Shown here one piece after another: positions 16,549 to 23,954 of a DNA stretch of 27,511 nt (position 1 is its first letter; each line of letters starts with the position of its first letter). The notes below the pieces were generated by a model. That model was not told where the DNA came from. It saw only the letters and a program-made list of their open reading frames with translations, and did not search any database. Source of the stretch: Pseudomonadota bacterium (lineage in GTDB: Bacteria; Pseudomonadota; Gammaproteobacteria; Burkholderiales; Rhodocyclaceae); NCBI GenBank assembly GCA_009778425.1, contig WRJU01000250.1, forward strand, positions 1 to 27,511. The letters run 5' to 3'. Position numbers and translations under genes: made by a program.

Positions 16549-16735
16549 CAGTTTTTTTAGGAGAAGAAACAAAAAAATCAGCTAAAAAAGACCACAAAAT
16601 AAATGAGGTATTTCAAGCTGTATTCAACGGATAACTTTTCAGGCTAGCAGTTTTTTTAAGGGAAAGAAACAAAAATTCAACTAAAAAAACCACAAAAAGA
16701 ATGAGGTATTGCAAGTTGCATTTAATGGATAACCT
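16549..16735. repeat. Imperfect tandem duplication upstream of yjcH-actP
   Basis: Two copies of a block of about 88 bases, at 16549-16637 and 16648-16735, are offset by about 99 bases and roughly 80% identical by eye. Shared anchors are CAGTTTTTTTA, GAAACAAAAA, the A-run after CTA, CCACAAAA, AATGAGGTATT and GGATAAC. In each copy GTTTTTTTA and a later TAAAAAA can pair. The block lies 46 bases upstream of the yjcH start and may carry duplicated control sites. Confidence 0.75.
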
Positions 16736-16983
16736 GCACTGAAAGTTTTGTATTTACAAAAACATATTAACCATATTTTAAGAGTGGTTTATAACATCGC
16801 TATTTCAGGATTCCCTGAATAAACCGAGAGTTTATGGTGTAAATGTTTTTGGCATTGTTCAAACAATAAACTCAGGCCAATTCATGATGGTCTTTTGAGC
16901 AGGAAAAAAAGGGGGGGTCTCCCTGATTTCCCTCTCATGGGCGCGCTTTTCCCGTCAGCGCCAACAAATCAGCATGGCATCCG
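16736..16983. other. Intergenic region between exonuclease and yjcH repeats
   Basis: No gene is visible. The part near 16740-16870 is AT-rich and probably holds the yjcH-actP promoter, but I see no consensus pair of hexamers. On the minus strand, GGGAGACCCCCCC followed by seven Ts near 16907-16924 could act as a weak terminator for the exonuclease gene. Confidence 0.4.
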
Positions 16984-17631
16984 CTATCGTACGGAAAGTG
17001 TTGGCGTCGACAACACACCATAGCCGCGCGACTGCAATGCCATATACATCATGGCGACCGTAATCGCGTCGTTCATCGCGTCGTGTCTTGGAAGCAGCGG
17101 AATGTTAAGGTTCTTGATGAGCGTCTCCCATCGCAGGTCGATGTAGGCTCCCGGATAATCGGCAATCCGCCAATCATAATAGCGTCCGGAAACCTCGATT
17201 TCATGGTTGGGCAAAGCTGTTCCCAACATCGGCCTGAGATATTTGTTCAGCACCGCGAGATCGTACTGAAGGTAATAACCCAGTAACGTTCTTCCTCCGA
17301 TGAACTGAAGAAATTTTTCCAGCGCGTCCTGAAGCGGCAAGCCGGAACCGAAATCGCGCGGGCGCAACCCGTGTACACTGACATTCTGGCTGTCGAGCGC
17401 CCGCTGCGGCTTGATCAAGGTGTAAAACGCATCTCTGGCGCAAAGACGATTCCCATCAATACGAACGGCTGCAATCGACAAAATTTCAGCTTCTTTTACC
17501 TTGAGGGAGGAGGTTTCGCAATCAATGCTGACCAGAACACCGTCATCTTCGCTCAACAAGGATTGATAAGATTCTTTCAGGCGGCGCATTCGCCAGAGAT
17601 GCCGCCACTGTTGCCACAAGTTTCTGCGCAT
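16984..17631 (-). CDS. DnaQ-like DEDDh 3'-5' exonuclease
   Basis: The 215-residue protein has the full DEDDh exonuclease set: Asp and Glu in VSIDCETSS (near residues 37-39), Asp in YYLQYDLAVLNKY (near 124), and His and Asp in RHDAMNDAI (near 183-188). It is related to the polymerase III epsilon subunit but lacks the clamp-binding C-terminal extension of DnaQ, and the first 25 residues are basic and tryptophan-rich. It begins one base after the stop of the DUF294 gene, so the two are translationally coupled. It is probably a stand-alone DNA or RNA exonuclease; its substrate and link to the neighbouring signalling protein are unknown. Confidence 0.88.
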   Translation of the reverse strand: MRRNLWQQWRHLWRMRRLKESYQSLLSEDDGVLVSIDCETSSLKVKEAEILSIAAVRIDGNRLCARDAFYTLIKPQRALDSQNVSVHGLRPRDFGSGLPLQDALEKFLQFIGGRTLLGYYLQYDLAVLNKYLRPMLGTALPNHEIEVSGRYYDWRIADYPGAYIDLRWETLIKNLNIPLLPRHDAMNDAITVAMMYMALQSRGYGVLSTPTLSVR

Positions 17632-17632
17632 A

Positions 17633-19447
17633 TCAAAACCTGTCGAGGCGATAACGCTGGTTGATCATCTGCTTGAACCGTTTTACCACCAGCAGCGAGT
17701 CTTTCAGCAGATCCTTGTCCAAGGTTGATAGCGGTGCCGTATCGATCTCGTTGCTGACAGTCTTTTTCTCGCGTAACGCTTCCAAGCCGGCTTCCAGCCG
17801 CAATCGCATCAGAAACGATAAGGATTCCGCGAGATCATTTGCCAGCGTTTTCTCCAAAACATTTTTTGACGCCAATGCTTCAAGCCGGTCAAAGGTGTTG
17901 GTGACCCTGACATCTGCGTCCAAGGCCAGTACACGAACACCATGCACAATCGGAAAGATGGCAGCTTTTTTAATGTCCAACTTTGCATTGCTGTCGCGGT
18001 TGAGCATTTGCCACCAAAAGCCGCCTTCCATTTTATGATTTTGGAATTGCTCGATAGGGAGCGCCACGCGCGAAAGCCAAGTATCGTCGTCGCGCAATCC
18101 CGCGCGTAAAGCGTCACGGCACATCGCCAGCCACGAAGGCGGTCCCGAGATCGTTTCGGCATCGAGGAAAATGGCCAGATTCATCAGCGCATCGCCTTGC
18201 GATTGCGCTGCCCAATGATGAAGCGTTCGGATCCAACCCTGAGTCGTGTGTCGCCAATCTTTCCGGCTCACCATGATCCCGCCCGAACAAAGCGGGTATC
18301 CCAGTCGAAGCATCTGCTCCGTGAAGTTGTCGGCAGCCTGCGCAACTTCATTTTCATCCAAGCCTTCCGCAAGAATCAATGCGTTGTCCTGATCCGTTTT
18401 CAGAATCTGCTCGCCGCGTCCTTCAGACCCCAAAGCCAGCAACGCGCTGTTTGCAAAAACATCGGGAGGAGCCACCATCTGCCAAAGGCGAGCCATCAGT
18501 TGGGTGTTCAACGCTTGAATCAGACGCCCCAATTGCGGCATTTTTATGCCCTGTATCGTCATGGTCGCAGCCAACGATTCAATTTCCTGCGTCACTTGAA
18601 CAAGATCGCCAGTGGTCGCCGCCCTTTCCAGTTGCCGCGCAATCGAAAGCGAATGGTTGGAGAAAAAGGAAAGGAGACCGGCCTGCGACAGCACACCGAC
18701 AGGAGTCCCGTTTTCCGTGACGACGACGCGAGTGATATTGCGCTGGGTCATCAAAAGAAGGGCGTTGAAAAGGTAGTCATTCTTATCGCAGCTCAACAGC
18801 GAAAACTGCGCATGCCCTTTCAATAACGCCTGATTGGAAACATCGTTCGCCACGATGTCACGAAAATCCCCGGTAGTAAAAATTCCTATCCTTTCCTCAT
18901 CGCGGACAAAGATGGAGCGGCAGTGTTTCTCCTTCATGAGCCGCGCCGCGTCGGCGACAGTTCGAGTCGCATCAATGAACACCGACGAGCGAAAACCGGC
19001 ATCGGTGATTTTCGCCGTGAAAAGATTTTGCCATTCCCTGCGATCCCGCTTTTGCGCCAACTGCCCGAATTTGTCGGAGACCGTCGCAAAAAAATACGCG
19101 CCGAACGCCGGATTTTTTTCGGTCAACGCGAGAACCTCCTGTCTCGGAAAAACGCACAACAAAGCTTCTTCGTGAGTCTCGAACCTGTGGATGGTTTTTC
19201 CCGTTGCCAGCGCGCGGCAATCGAAGGTTTCATGTTCGCCATAGACGCCGACAATTTCTTCGGCTGCCATCTCGCGCACAAGCCCCTTCAGTACCAAGTA
19301 AAGAGAATCGACCGAACCGCCCGCCTGGAGTATTTCCTGATCGTCGCAAAAAAACAAAACATCGGCGGATGCCGACAGCGCAGAAGCTTCTGACGACGTC
19401 AGCAAATCGAAGGGGGGATGCGACAGATCAAAACGGGTTTTTGCCAT
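17633..19447 (-). CDS. cNMP-binding/CBS/DUF294 nucleotidyltransferase protein
   Basis: The 604-residue cytoplasmic protein has four parts. A cyclic-nucleotide-binding-like domain spans about 15-125. A CBS pair spans about 145-265 (SVFIDATRTVADAARLM; NITRVVVTENGTPVGVLSQ). A DUF294 nucleotidyltransferase-like domain follows, with GSEGRGEQILKTDQDNALI near 340-360. A DUF294 C-terminal domain spans about 455-600. The G-S-x-G-R-G-E plus D-Q-D pattern resembles GlnD, so a nucleotidyl transfer activity controlled by nucleotide binding is plausible but unproven. GGAGG seven bases upstream fixes the ATG at 19447; the longer frame to 19486 is not supported. It leads a two-gene unit with the exonuclease. 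Related pairs lie near actP in other proteobacteria as far as I recall. Confidence 0.9.
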   Translation of the reverse strand: MAKTRFDLSHPPFDLLTSSEASALSASADVLFFCDDQEILQAGGSVDSLYLVLKGLVREMAAEEIVGVYGEHETFDCRALATGKTIHRFETHEEALLCVFPRQEVLALTEKNPAFGAYFFATVSDKFGQLAQKRDRREWQNLFTAKITDAGFRSSVFIDATRTVADAARLMKEKHCRSIFVRDEERIGIFTTGDFRDIVANDVSNQALLKGHAQFSLLSCDKNDYLFNALLLMTQRNITRVVVTENGTPVGVLSQAGLLSFFSNHSLSIARQLERAATTGDLVQVTQEIESLAATMTIQGIKMPQLGRLIQALNTQLMARLWQMVAPPDVFANSALLALGSEGRGEQILKTDQDNALILAEGLDENEVAQAADNFTEQMLRLGYPLCSGGIMVSRKDWRHTTQGWIRTLHHWAAQSQGDALMNLAIFLDAETISGPPSWLAMCRDALRAGLRDDDTWLSRVALPIEQFQNHKMEGGFWWQMLNRDSNAKLDIKKAAIFPIVHGVRVLALDADVRVTNTFDRLEALASKNVLEKTLANDLAESLSFLMRLRLEAGLEALREKKTVSNEIDTAPLSTLDKDLLKDSLLVVKRFKQMINQRYRLDRF

Positions 19448-19778
19448 AAACAACCTCCAAAACGGGATGCCGCAGGGTGACGCCATTTCCCTTCTTTTGC
19501 TCTGAAGGACGATGTTTATCTGCTTGCTTTCCGGGCAAGCTATTGCTTCATTATATTTCAGTCATTTTCGTTGTAAACCATAATGTGGAAATGGGCATTT
19601 GACGAATAAAACAAAGAAATGCCATGACCGGGTTTGCGTTTCTTACGCTTATCTTCGCAATGTGTCTACTTTTCCGCATCATCGCCTATCATCAAAAAAA
19701 TCATCTCCGGTTATGCGGGAATTTTCTACGGTCTTGCGGCGATATACTTCAAAAAAATTGGAATTGGGCATTCCCATT
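19448..19778. other. Leader of the DUF294 unit and unassigned sequence
   Basis: The part to 19577 holds the DUF294 leader and promoter. On the minus strand the leader can form a small hairpin, GCTTGC-N7-GCAAGC (19523-19541). From 19578 to 19778 I see no convincing gene; the short frames resemble nothing known, and the segment may be flank of the mobile-element scar that follows. Confidence 0.5.
19550..19577 (-). promoter_or_regulatory. Sigma70 promoter of the DUF294-exonuclease unit
   Basis: On the minus strand TTTACA (19572-19577) is followed by 16 bases and TATAAT (19550-19555), a match of 5/6 and 6/6. The start of transcription would leave a leader of about 95 bases before the ATG at 19447. 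Confidence 0.65.
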
Positions 19779-19850
19779 TTGAGTCACCCCTGCCTGAAAG
19801 GCAGGGGATTCCTCGATACGGTCTTGGGGAGCCTTCGGCTCCCAGTTACG
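19779..19850 (-). mobile_element. IS200/IS605-like right-end remnant
   Basis: On the minus strand a hairpin GGGAGCC-GAA-GGCTCCC (19827-19843) is followed by a spacer and a second perfect hairpin, CCCCTGCC-TTTCA-GGCAGGGG (19787-19807). Then comes TGACTCAA, ending at 19779. Subterminal hairpins followed by TCAA are the layout of IS200/IS605-family right ends, and the same segment overlaps the 3' part of the omegaRNA in TnpB-bearing members. No TnpA or TnpB coding sequence is present, so this would be a solo end. The assignment rests on structure and on memory of related ends. Confidence 0.5.
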
Positions 19851-19854
19851 CTTT

Positions 19855-19896
19855 GTCTCACTTGACTCCGCCATAAATGGCGGAGTCAAGTGAGAC
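19855..19896. repeat. Perfect 42-nt palindrome
   Basis: Arms of 20 bases, GTCTCACTTGACTCCGCCAT and its exact complement, are separated by only AA. It sits between the IS605-like end and the integrase remnant. There is no T-run, so it is not a simple terminator. It could be a MITE-like or fold-back insertion, or a junction of two inverted element ends. Confidence 0.9.
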
Positions 19897-19898
19897 CC

Positions 19899-20158
19899 GT
19901 TTTCAAGAAAGCAAAAGAACTGAAAGTCTGGGTAAGGGCGCTTTGTAATGCGGGTATCGAAGATTTCAGAATCCACAATATGCGGCACACCTACGCCTCA
20001 TGACTGCTCATGCGGAGCAGCCGTTGCCCGCTGTGCATGACCTGCTCGGGCATTCTTCGGTCACGATGACGGAGCGTTACGCGCATCTCGCCCCGGAGAA
20101 CGTCCTGGCAGCGGTTGCGGCGTTGAATAGCGTGTCACGTTTCTGTCACGCTGAAAGG
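19899..20158 (+). pseudogene. Tyrosine recombinase/integrase C-terminal remnant
   Basis: The first frame reads FKKAKELKVWVRALCNAGIE, then FRIHNMRHTYAS and a TGA at 19998. HxxRH is the second catalytic box of tyrosine recombinases. From about 20000 another frame continues with LPAVHDLLGHSSVTMTERYAHLAPENV, which contains the later catalytic His (LLGHSS) and the Tyr nucleophile (ERYAHL). In an intact relative these are one frame, so the fragment has both a stop (probably TGG to TGA) and a one-base deletion a few codons later. The N-terminal two thirds are gone; the remnant begins directly at the palindrome. It points toward the 3' end of tRNA-Asn, a classic integration site. Confidence 0.85.
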
Positions 20159-20190
20159 AAAGAGCCTAGCGGCGAACCGCTAAGCTCTTT
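20159..20190 (-). terminator. Terminator of tRNA-Asn
   Basis: A 14-bp stem with one C-A mismatch (AAAGAGC...GCTCTTT) has a 4-base loop, followed on the minus strand by TCCTTTC. It begins 5 bases after the tRNA 3' end. Confidence 0.75.
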
Positions 20191-20195
20191 ATTTC

Positions 20196-20271
20196 TGGCT
20201 CCTCGACCAGGGCTCGAACCTGGGACCTGCGGATTAACAGTCCGTCGCTCTACCGACTGAGCTATCGAGGA
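20196..20271 (-). tRNA. tRNA-Asn (GTT)
   Basis: A full cloverleaf is visible on the minus strand: acceptor TCCTCGA paired with TCGAGGA, discriminator G and encoded CCA. The anticodon loop is CTGTTAA (anticodon GTT), and the T-loop is TTCGAGC. It has its own promoter and terminator. Confidence 0.97.
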
Positions 20272-20283
20272 AGAGAGGGGCGC

Positions 20284-20312
20284 ATTCTAATCAGGACGCA
20301 CCTGCCCGTCAA
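20284..20312 (-). promoter_or_regulatory. Promoter of tRNA-Asn
   Basis: On the minus strand TTGACG (20307-20312), a 17-base spacer and TAGAAT (20284-20289) are followed by a GC-rich GCGCCCC discriminator. Such discriminators are typical of stable-RNA promoters under stringent control. The predicted start is a few bases before the tRNA. Confidence 0.8.
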
Positions 20313-20431
20313 CGAAGGACAGGCAAGAAAAGTGAAGGGTAGTCCAATATGGCACAGATGGGGAGATGGCGGATACCTTGCGCCTGCGCGGGAGCGGGGC
20401 GCAAACCGCAGATAACGATAAATGCCCTGCC

Positions 20432-21370
20432 TCAGCCATCAGCGTTGATCCGCGAGACCAGTGCCTTGAGCACCTCATCCGCCTTTTCGTTGTCGATCTG
20501 GCAGGTTCCCGCCGCCTCATGCCCGCCACCGCCGTAACCAAGCATCAATTCGCCGATATTGGTTCTGCTGGAGCGGTCCAGGATGGATTTTCCGGTCGCG
20601 AAGACGGTGTTCTGTTTTTTCAGCCCCCACATGACATGGATGGAAATGTTGCATTCCGGGAATAGCGCATAAATCATGAAGCGGTTGGTCGCGTAGATGA
20701 TTTCTTCGTTGCGCAGGTCGAGCACCACCAGGTTTCCATGCACGGTGGAGCATCGCCTGATCTGTTCGCTGGCCTTTTCGATGTGCTGGAAATAAAGGTC
20801 CTTGCGCTCCTTGATGTCGGGAAGCTCCAGAATCTCATCAACGGTATGCTGTTTGCAGTAACCGATCAACTGCATCATCAGGATGTAATTGCTGATGCGG
20901 AACTCACGGAAGCGACCGAGGCCGGTGCGGGAATCCATCAGGTAATTGAGCAATACCCAAGCTTTCGGGTCGAGTATCTCTTCACGGGTAAATTGGGCGC
21001 TATCCGCCTTGTCGACCGCTTCCATCATCTCGTCGGAGATGTTGGGGAAAGTGGCTTTGCCACCGTAGTAGTTGTAGACCACACGGGCGGCGGAAGGGGC
21101 TTGCGGGTCGATGATGTAATTGTCGCGCGCCTCGCCGGGATTGCGGAGGGTCTCGGAGAGGTGATGGTCAAATACGAGATGCGCGCCGGGGACGTAAGGC
21201 AGGTTGGTGGTGATGTCGCGCTCGGTGATATGGATCACGCCGTCCTGCATGTCCTTGGGATGGACGAATTTGATTTCATCCAGGAGATCGAGTTCTTTCA
21301 GGAGTACGGCGCAGACCAGGCCATCGAAATCGCTGCGCGTGACCAGCCGGAATCGCTGCGTTTGATCCAC
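20432..21370 (-). CDS. DHH-superfamily phosphoesterase
   Basis: The 312-residue cytoplasmic protein has an N-terminal DHH domain with TRSDFDGLVCAVLL (metal-binding Asp14/Asp16) and VFDHHLSE near residue 67. A C-terminal DHHA1 domain carries GELMLGYGGGGHEAAGTCQ near 283-301. This places it with NrnA/exopolyphosphatase-like enzymes that cleave short oligonucleotides or cyclic-dinucleotide products; the exact substrate is unknown. The start is GTG at 21370 after GGGGG; a GTG eight codons upstream (21394) is less likely. It lies between tRNA-Asn and nudC, all on the minus strand. Confidence 0.85.
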   Translation of the reverse strand: MDQTQRFRLVTRSDFDGLVCAVLLKELDLLDEIKFVHPKDMQDGVIHITERDITTNLPYVPGAHLVFDHHLSETLRNPGEARDNYIIDPQAPSAARVVYNYYGGKATFPNISDEMMEAVDKADSAQFTREEILDPKAWVLLNYLMDSRTGLGRFREFRISNYILMMQLIGYCKQHTVDEILELPDIKERKDLYFQHIEKASEQIRRCSTVHGNLVVLDLRNEEIIYATNRFMIYALFPECNISIHVMWGLKKQNTVFATGKSILDRSSRTNIGELMLGYGGGGHEAAGTCQIDNEKADEVLKALVSRINADG

Positions 21371-21509
21371 GGGAAACCCCCGACAAAAAAACACACAGGG
21401 GCGAATTAGAGCATGGTGCGCGCTTGGGGCAGTGCATAGGCTCGCGCCATACTGAGCAACCGTTCACGGCAACCGCGTTATGGGTTGGGTTCGCCCGGGC
21501 GCATGGGCG

Positions 21510-22343
21510 TTACGCCCGGTATGCCCGCCCTGAGAGTTCCGCGCAGACAAACTCGATCATCCGTCTGGCGAGCGAGCCGGGATGCGGCAGACGGGGCAAG
21601 CCATCGGGCTTGAACCAGCCCAGGTCTTCGATCTCCTCCTCTTGCGCGACCAGTTCGCCGGAGCGGTAATCGGCGATGAAACCGATCATCAACGAATGCG
21701 GATACGGCCAGGACTGGCTGCCGAAATAGCGGAGATTCTGGATTTCGATCCCGGCTTCTTCCCGTACCTCGCGGTGCAGGCACTCCTCGGCGGATTCCCC
21801 CGCCTCGACGAAACCGGCCAGCGCGCTGTACATCCCCGGCTCAAAACGCGAGGAACGTGCAAGCAGGATCTCGTCCCCCTTGACGACCAGGCCGATTGCT
21901 ACGGGCGAAATGCGCGGATAAACCTTGTACTCGCAGGTCGGGCATACACAGGCAATTTCCATCTGGCCGAGGATCATCGGCTGCCCGCAAGCCCCGCAAA
22001 AAAGGTTGTGCAGCGCCCACACAGCGAGTTGTTTGGCCCGGACGAGCGCCGCAAGAGACCCTTCCGGCCATCGCCCCCAGAGCGTGCGGTAGTCGCCAAC
22101 CGACAGCCCCTCGGGAATAGCGCGTTCGGAAGGCCAGACTTTCAGTACGCATGCCTGCCCTGCCAAGGTTCCGAAACGAAACGTTCGCAAGGGTTCTCCC
22201 AATCCCTGCACGTCTTCTACGCGCGGCAGTTCCGCGTTCGGTTTAAGCAACAGGCTCTGCCCGATGAAAGGAAAAAGCAGCGCGGAAACGTCTCGCGGCT
22301 CCCCAGAGGCGTAAGCCGGTTCAAAATCCGCCCGCGCAGTCAT
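21510..22343 (-). CDS. nudC: NADH pyrophosphatase / NAD-capped RNA decapping enzyme
   Basis: The 277-residue Nudix hydrolase splits NAD(H) to NMN and AMP and removes NAD caps from RNA. A zinc ribbon is formed by Cys116, Cys119, Cys134 and Cys137. The Nudix box GFVEAGESAEECLHREVREE continues to residue 199, and the NudC signature appears as SQSWPYPHS (residues 209-217), one residue off the usual SQPWPFPxS. The start codon overlaps the end of the hydrolase gene upstream, so they are co-transcribed. Confidence 0.95.
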   Translation of the reverse strand: MTARADFEPAYASGEPRDVSALLFPFIGQSLLLKPNAELPRVEDVQGLGEPLRTFRFGTLAGQACVLKVWPSERAIPEGLSVGDYRTLWGRWPEGSLAALVRAKQLAVWALHNLFCGACGQPMILGQMEIACVCPTCEYKVYPRISPVAIGLVVKGDEILLARSSRFEPGMYSALAGFVEAGESAEECLHREVREEAGIEIQNLRYFGSQSWPYPHSLMIGFIADYRSGELVAQEEEIEDLGWFKPDGLPRLPHPGSLARRMIEFVCAELSGRAYRA

Positions 22344-23290
22344 GATGCCTGACGGTGAGGTTCGCTCCCGGCTCCTTCACCGGAACCGAGCAGGAAATTC
22401 CGGATGGACACAATCTGATCTTCGGACATCAGCATCGGAGCGTGGCCGATGCCGGGGAACTCGATGAGTTTGGCTCTGGGGCCGCGTTCGGCCATTTGCA
22501 GCCAGGTTTCGCGCCTGAGCAAGTCCGATTCCGCGCCACGTATCGCCAGTACCGGGTGACGGATACGGTCAAATGCGTCCCACACCTCAACATCAAGCAG
22601 GATGGGCATCATTTGGAAGGAATCGCCCAGGGCGAAATCATAGATGAAGGTATAGCCCTCCTCGACGGCGCGCACGCTGTGACGGGTGAGATGCTGCCAT
22701 TGCTCGTCGGTGAGGGGACCGTAAGAGGCCCCTATCTGACGTATGTAGCCCTCGGCAGCCTCCAGGCTCGGAAAAACCGGAGCACGACCGATGTATTGCC
22801 CGATGCGCCGCAGCGATTCGGCGGTAATCCGCGGCCCGACATCGTTGAGCACCAACCGGCGCACGGGGGTATGCGGCTGCCCCGCAAGCAGCATGCCTAT
22901 CACGCCGCCCATCGAGGTTCCGACCCAATCGACATGCTCCACGCCCAGCCGCGCAATCAGCGTGATCATGTCCGAAACATAGAGTGGGAAGGTGTAATCG
23001 GATTTCACCTTCAGCCAGTCGCTACGGCCCCGCCCAACCACATCGGGGCAAATCACCCGGTAATCGCCTGAAAGCGCCTGAGCCAGCGCATCGAAATCCC
23101 GCGCATTTCGTGTAAGTCCGTGGACGCAGAGCAGGACGTTCCGGTTGTCCGGGTCACCCCACTCGGTATAGGCCATGTGATGCAGCCCATGCGGCCCCAT
23201 GCACTGGACGCGATGTTCGCGCATGCCGAAACTCGCGCGCGAAGGCGTGGCGGGCTTGAACAAACGGCACAGGAATTTTGGAATGAACAT
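22340..23290 (-). CDS. Alpha/beta hydrolase
   Basis: The 316-residue protein has the alpha/beta-hydrolase fold marks: oxyanion HGLTRN (57-62), nucleophile Ser126 in GTSMGG, Asp near 259 in RGAESDLL, and His near 286 in GIGHAPML. The substrate is unknown; members of this group include esterases and haloperoxidase-like enzymes. The first 22 residues are basic and could be omitted if Met23 is the start. A TATAAT on the minus strand (23326-23331) lies a suitable distance upstream, but the -35 is poor. Confidence 0.85.
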   Translation of the reverse strand: MFIPKFLCRLFKPATPSRASFGMREHRVQCMGPHGLHHMAYTEWGDPDNRNVLLCVHGLTRNARDFDALAQALSGDYRVICPDVVGRGRSDWLKVKSDYTFPLYVSDMITLIARLGVEHVDWVGTSMGGVIGMLLAGQPHTPVRRLVLNDVGPRITAESLRRIGQYIGRAPVFPSLEAAEGYIRQIGASYGPLTDEQWQHLTRHSVRAVEEGYTFIYDFALGDSFQMMPILLDVEVWDAFDRIRHPVLAIRGAESDLLRRETWLQMAERGPRAKLIEFPGIGHAPMLMSEDQIVSIRNFLLGSGEGAGSEPHRQAS

Positions 23291-23445
23291 GAAACGGCTA
23301 TCTCTATGTCATAATAAGGGCGGTCATTATACTCCGGGAACCGGCACGGGCTTACTACAAAGCCACATACACCTCTTTTTTCCTTCAAAAAGACGGGCTG
23401 CTCCGACTACCCCGACCGATGCGGGAACGAACCCGGCGAGGGCGG

Positions 23446-23454
23446 TGCTATAAT
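23446..23454 (+). promoter_or_regulatory. Extended -10 promoter of queD
   Basis: TGCTATAAT combines a TGn extension with a perfect -10. No good -35 is present. The start would be near 23461, leaving a leader of only about 20 bases, so no riboswitch fits here. Confidence 0.6.
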
Positions 23455-23481
23455 TCGTCTTCCTGATTAAAAAAGAACGCC

Positions 23482-23931
23482 ATGCGCATCACCCGCCGTC
23501 TCGAATTCGATGCTGGCCACCGCATCCCGGATCATGCCAGCCAGTGTCGGCATTTACACGGCCATCGCTACGTGATCGAGATCAGCCTCGAAGGCAGTGT
23601 CATCGACGCCCCCGGCAGCGCGGCCAATGGCATGGTGATGGACTTCGGCGAAATAAAACGCATCGCCTGGGAAAAAGTCGTCAACCAATGGGATCACGCG
23701 TTTCTCGTCTGGCGTGAAGATACGCGCCTAGTGGAATTCCTCGCATCCCTGCCCGATCATAAGACAGTGGTCTTTGACATGGTTCCGACAGCCGAAAACC
23801 TCGCCGACGCCGCCTTTCGCATCCTCGATGCAGCCTACCGCGATACCTGTGGAAATGCACTACGTCTCGAACAGGTCAGACTGTTCGAGACACCGAATTG
23901 CTGGGCCGACGCGACGCGCGATAAAAATTGA
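23482..23931 (+). CDS. queD: 6-carboxy-tetrahydropterin synthase
   Basis: The 149-residue enzyme of queuosine (preQ0) synthesis converts dihydroneopterin triphosphate to carboxytetrahydropterin. Zinc ligands His13 (FDAGHRI), His26 and His28 (HLHGHRY) are in place, as are catalytic Cys22, an Asp-His pair in WDHAFLV, and Glu in PTAENLA. Length is normal. The other que genes are not nearby. Confidence 0.94.
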   Translation: MRITRRLEFDAGHRIPDHASQCRHLHGHRYVIEISLEGSVIDAPGSAANGMVMDFGEIKRIAWEKVVNQWDHAFLVWREDTRLVEFLASLPDHKTVVFDMVPTAENLADAAFRILDAAYRDTCGNALRLEQVRLFETPNCWADATRDKN

Positions 23932-23954
23932 CGGAACTGAAGGGGTTCCCTGAA

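Noticed and set aside
16549..16735. Possible CRISPR array because of regularly spaced similar blocks
   Set aside because: Only two long, diverged copies with no short identical repeats and no unique spacers, and no cas genes.
16740..16900. sigma54 promoter for yjcH-actP
   Set aside because: A TGGCC near 16872 lacks the GC at the right distance; no convincing -24/-12 pair was found.
19749..19988. 79-codon minus-strand frame across the IS605-like end
   Set aside because: It translates the hairpins and the antisense of the integrase; no ribosome-binding site and no family.
20000..20260. 86-codon plus-strand frame as an intact small gene
   Set aside because: It is the frameshifted end of the integrase and its tail reads through the tRNA-Asn terminator and tRNA gene.
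23395..23481. preQ1 riboswitch before queD
   Set aside because: The extended -10 leaves a leader of about 20 bases, too short for the aptamer, and no C-rich pseudoknot pattern is seen.
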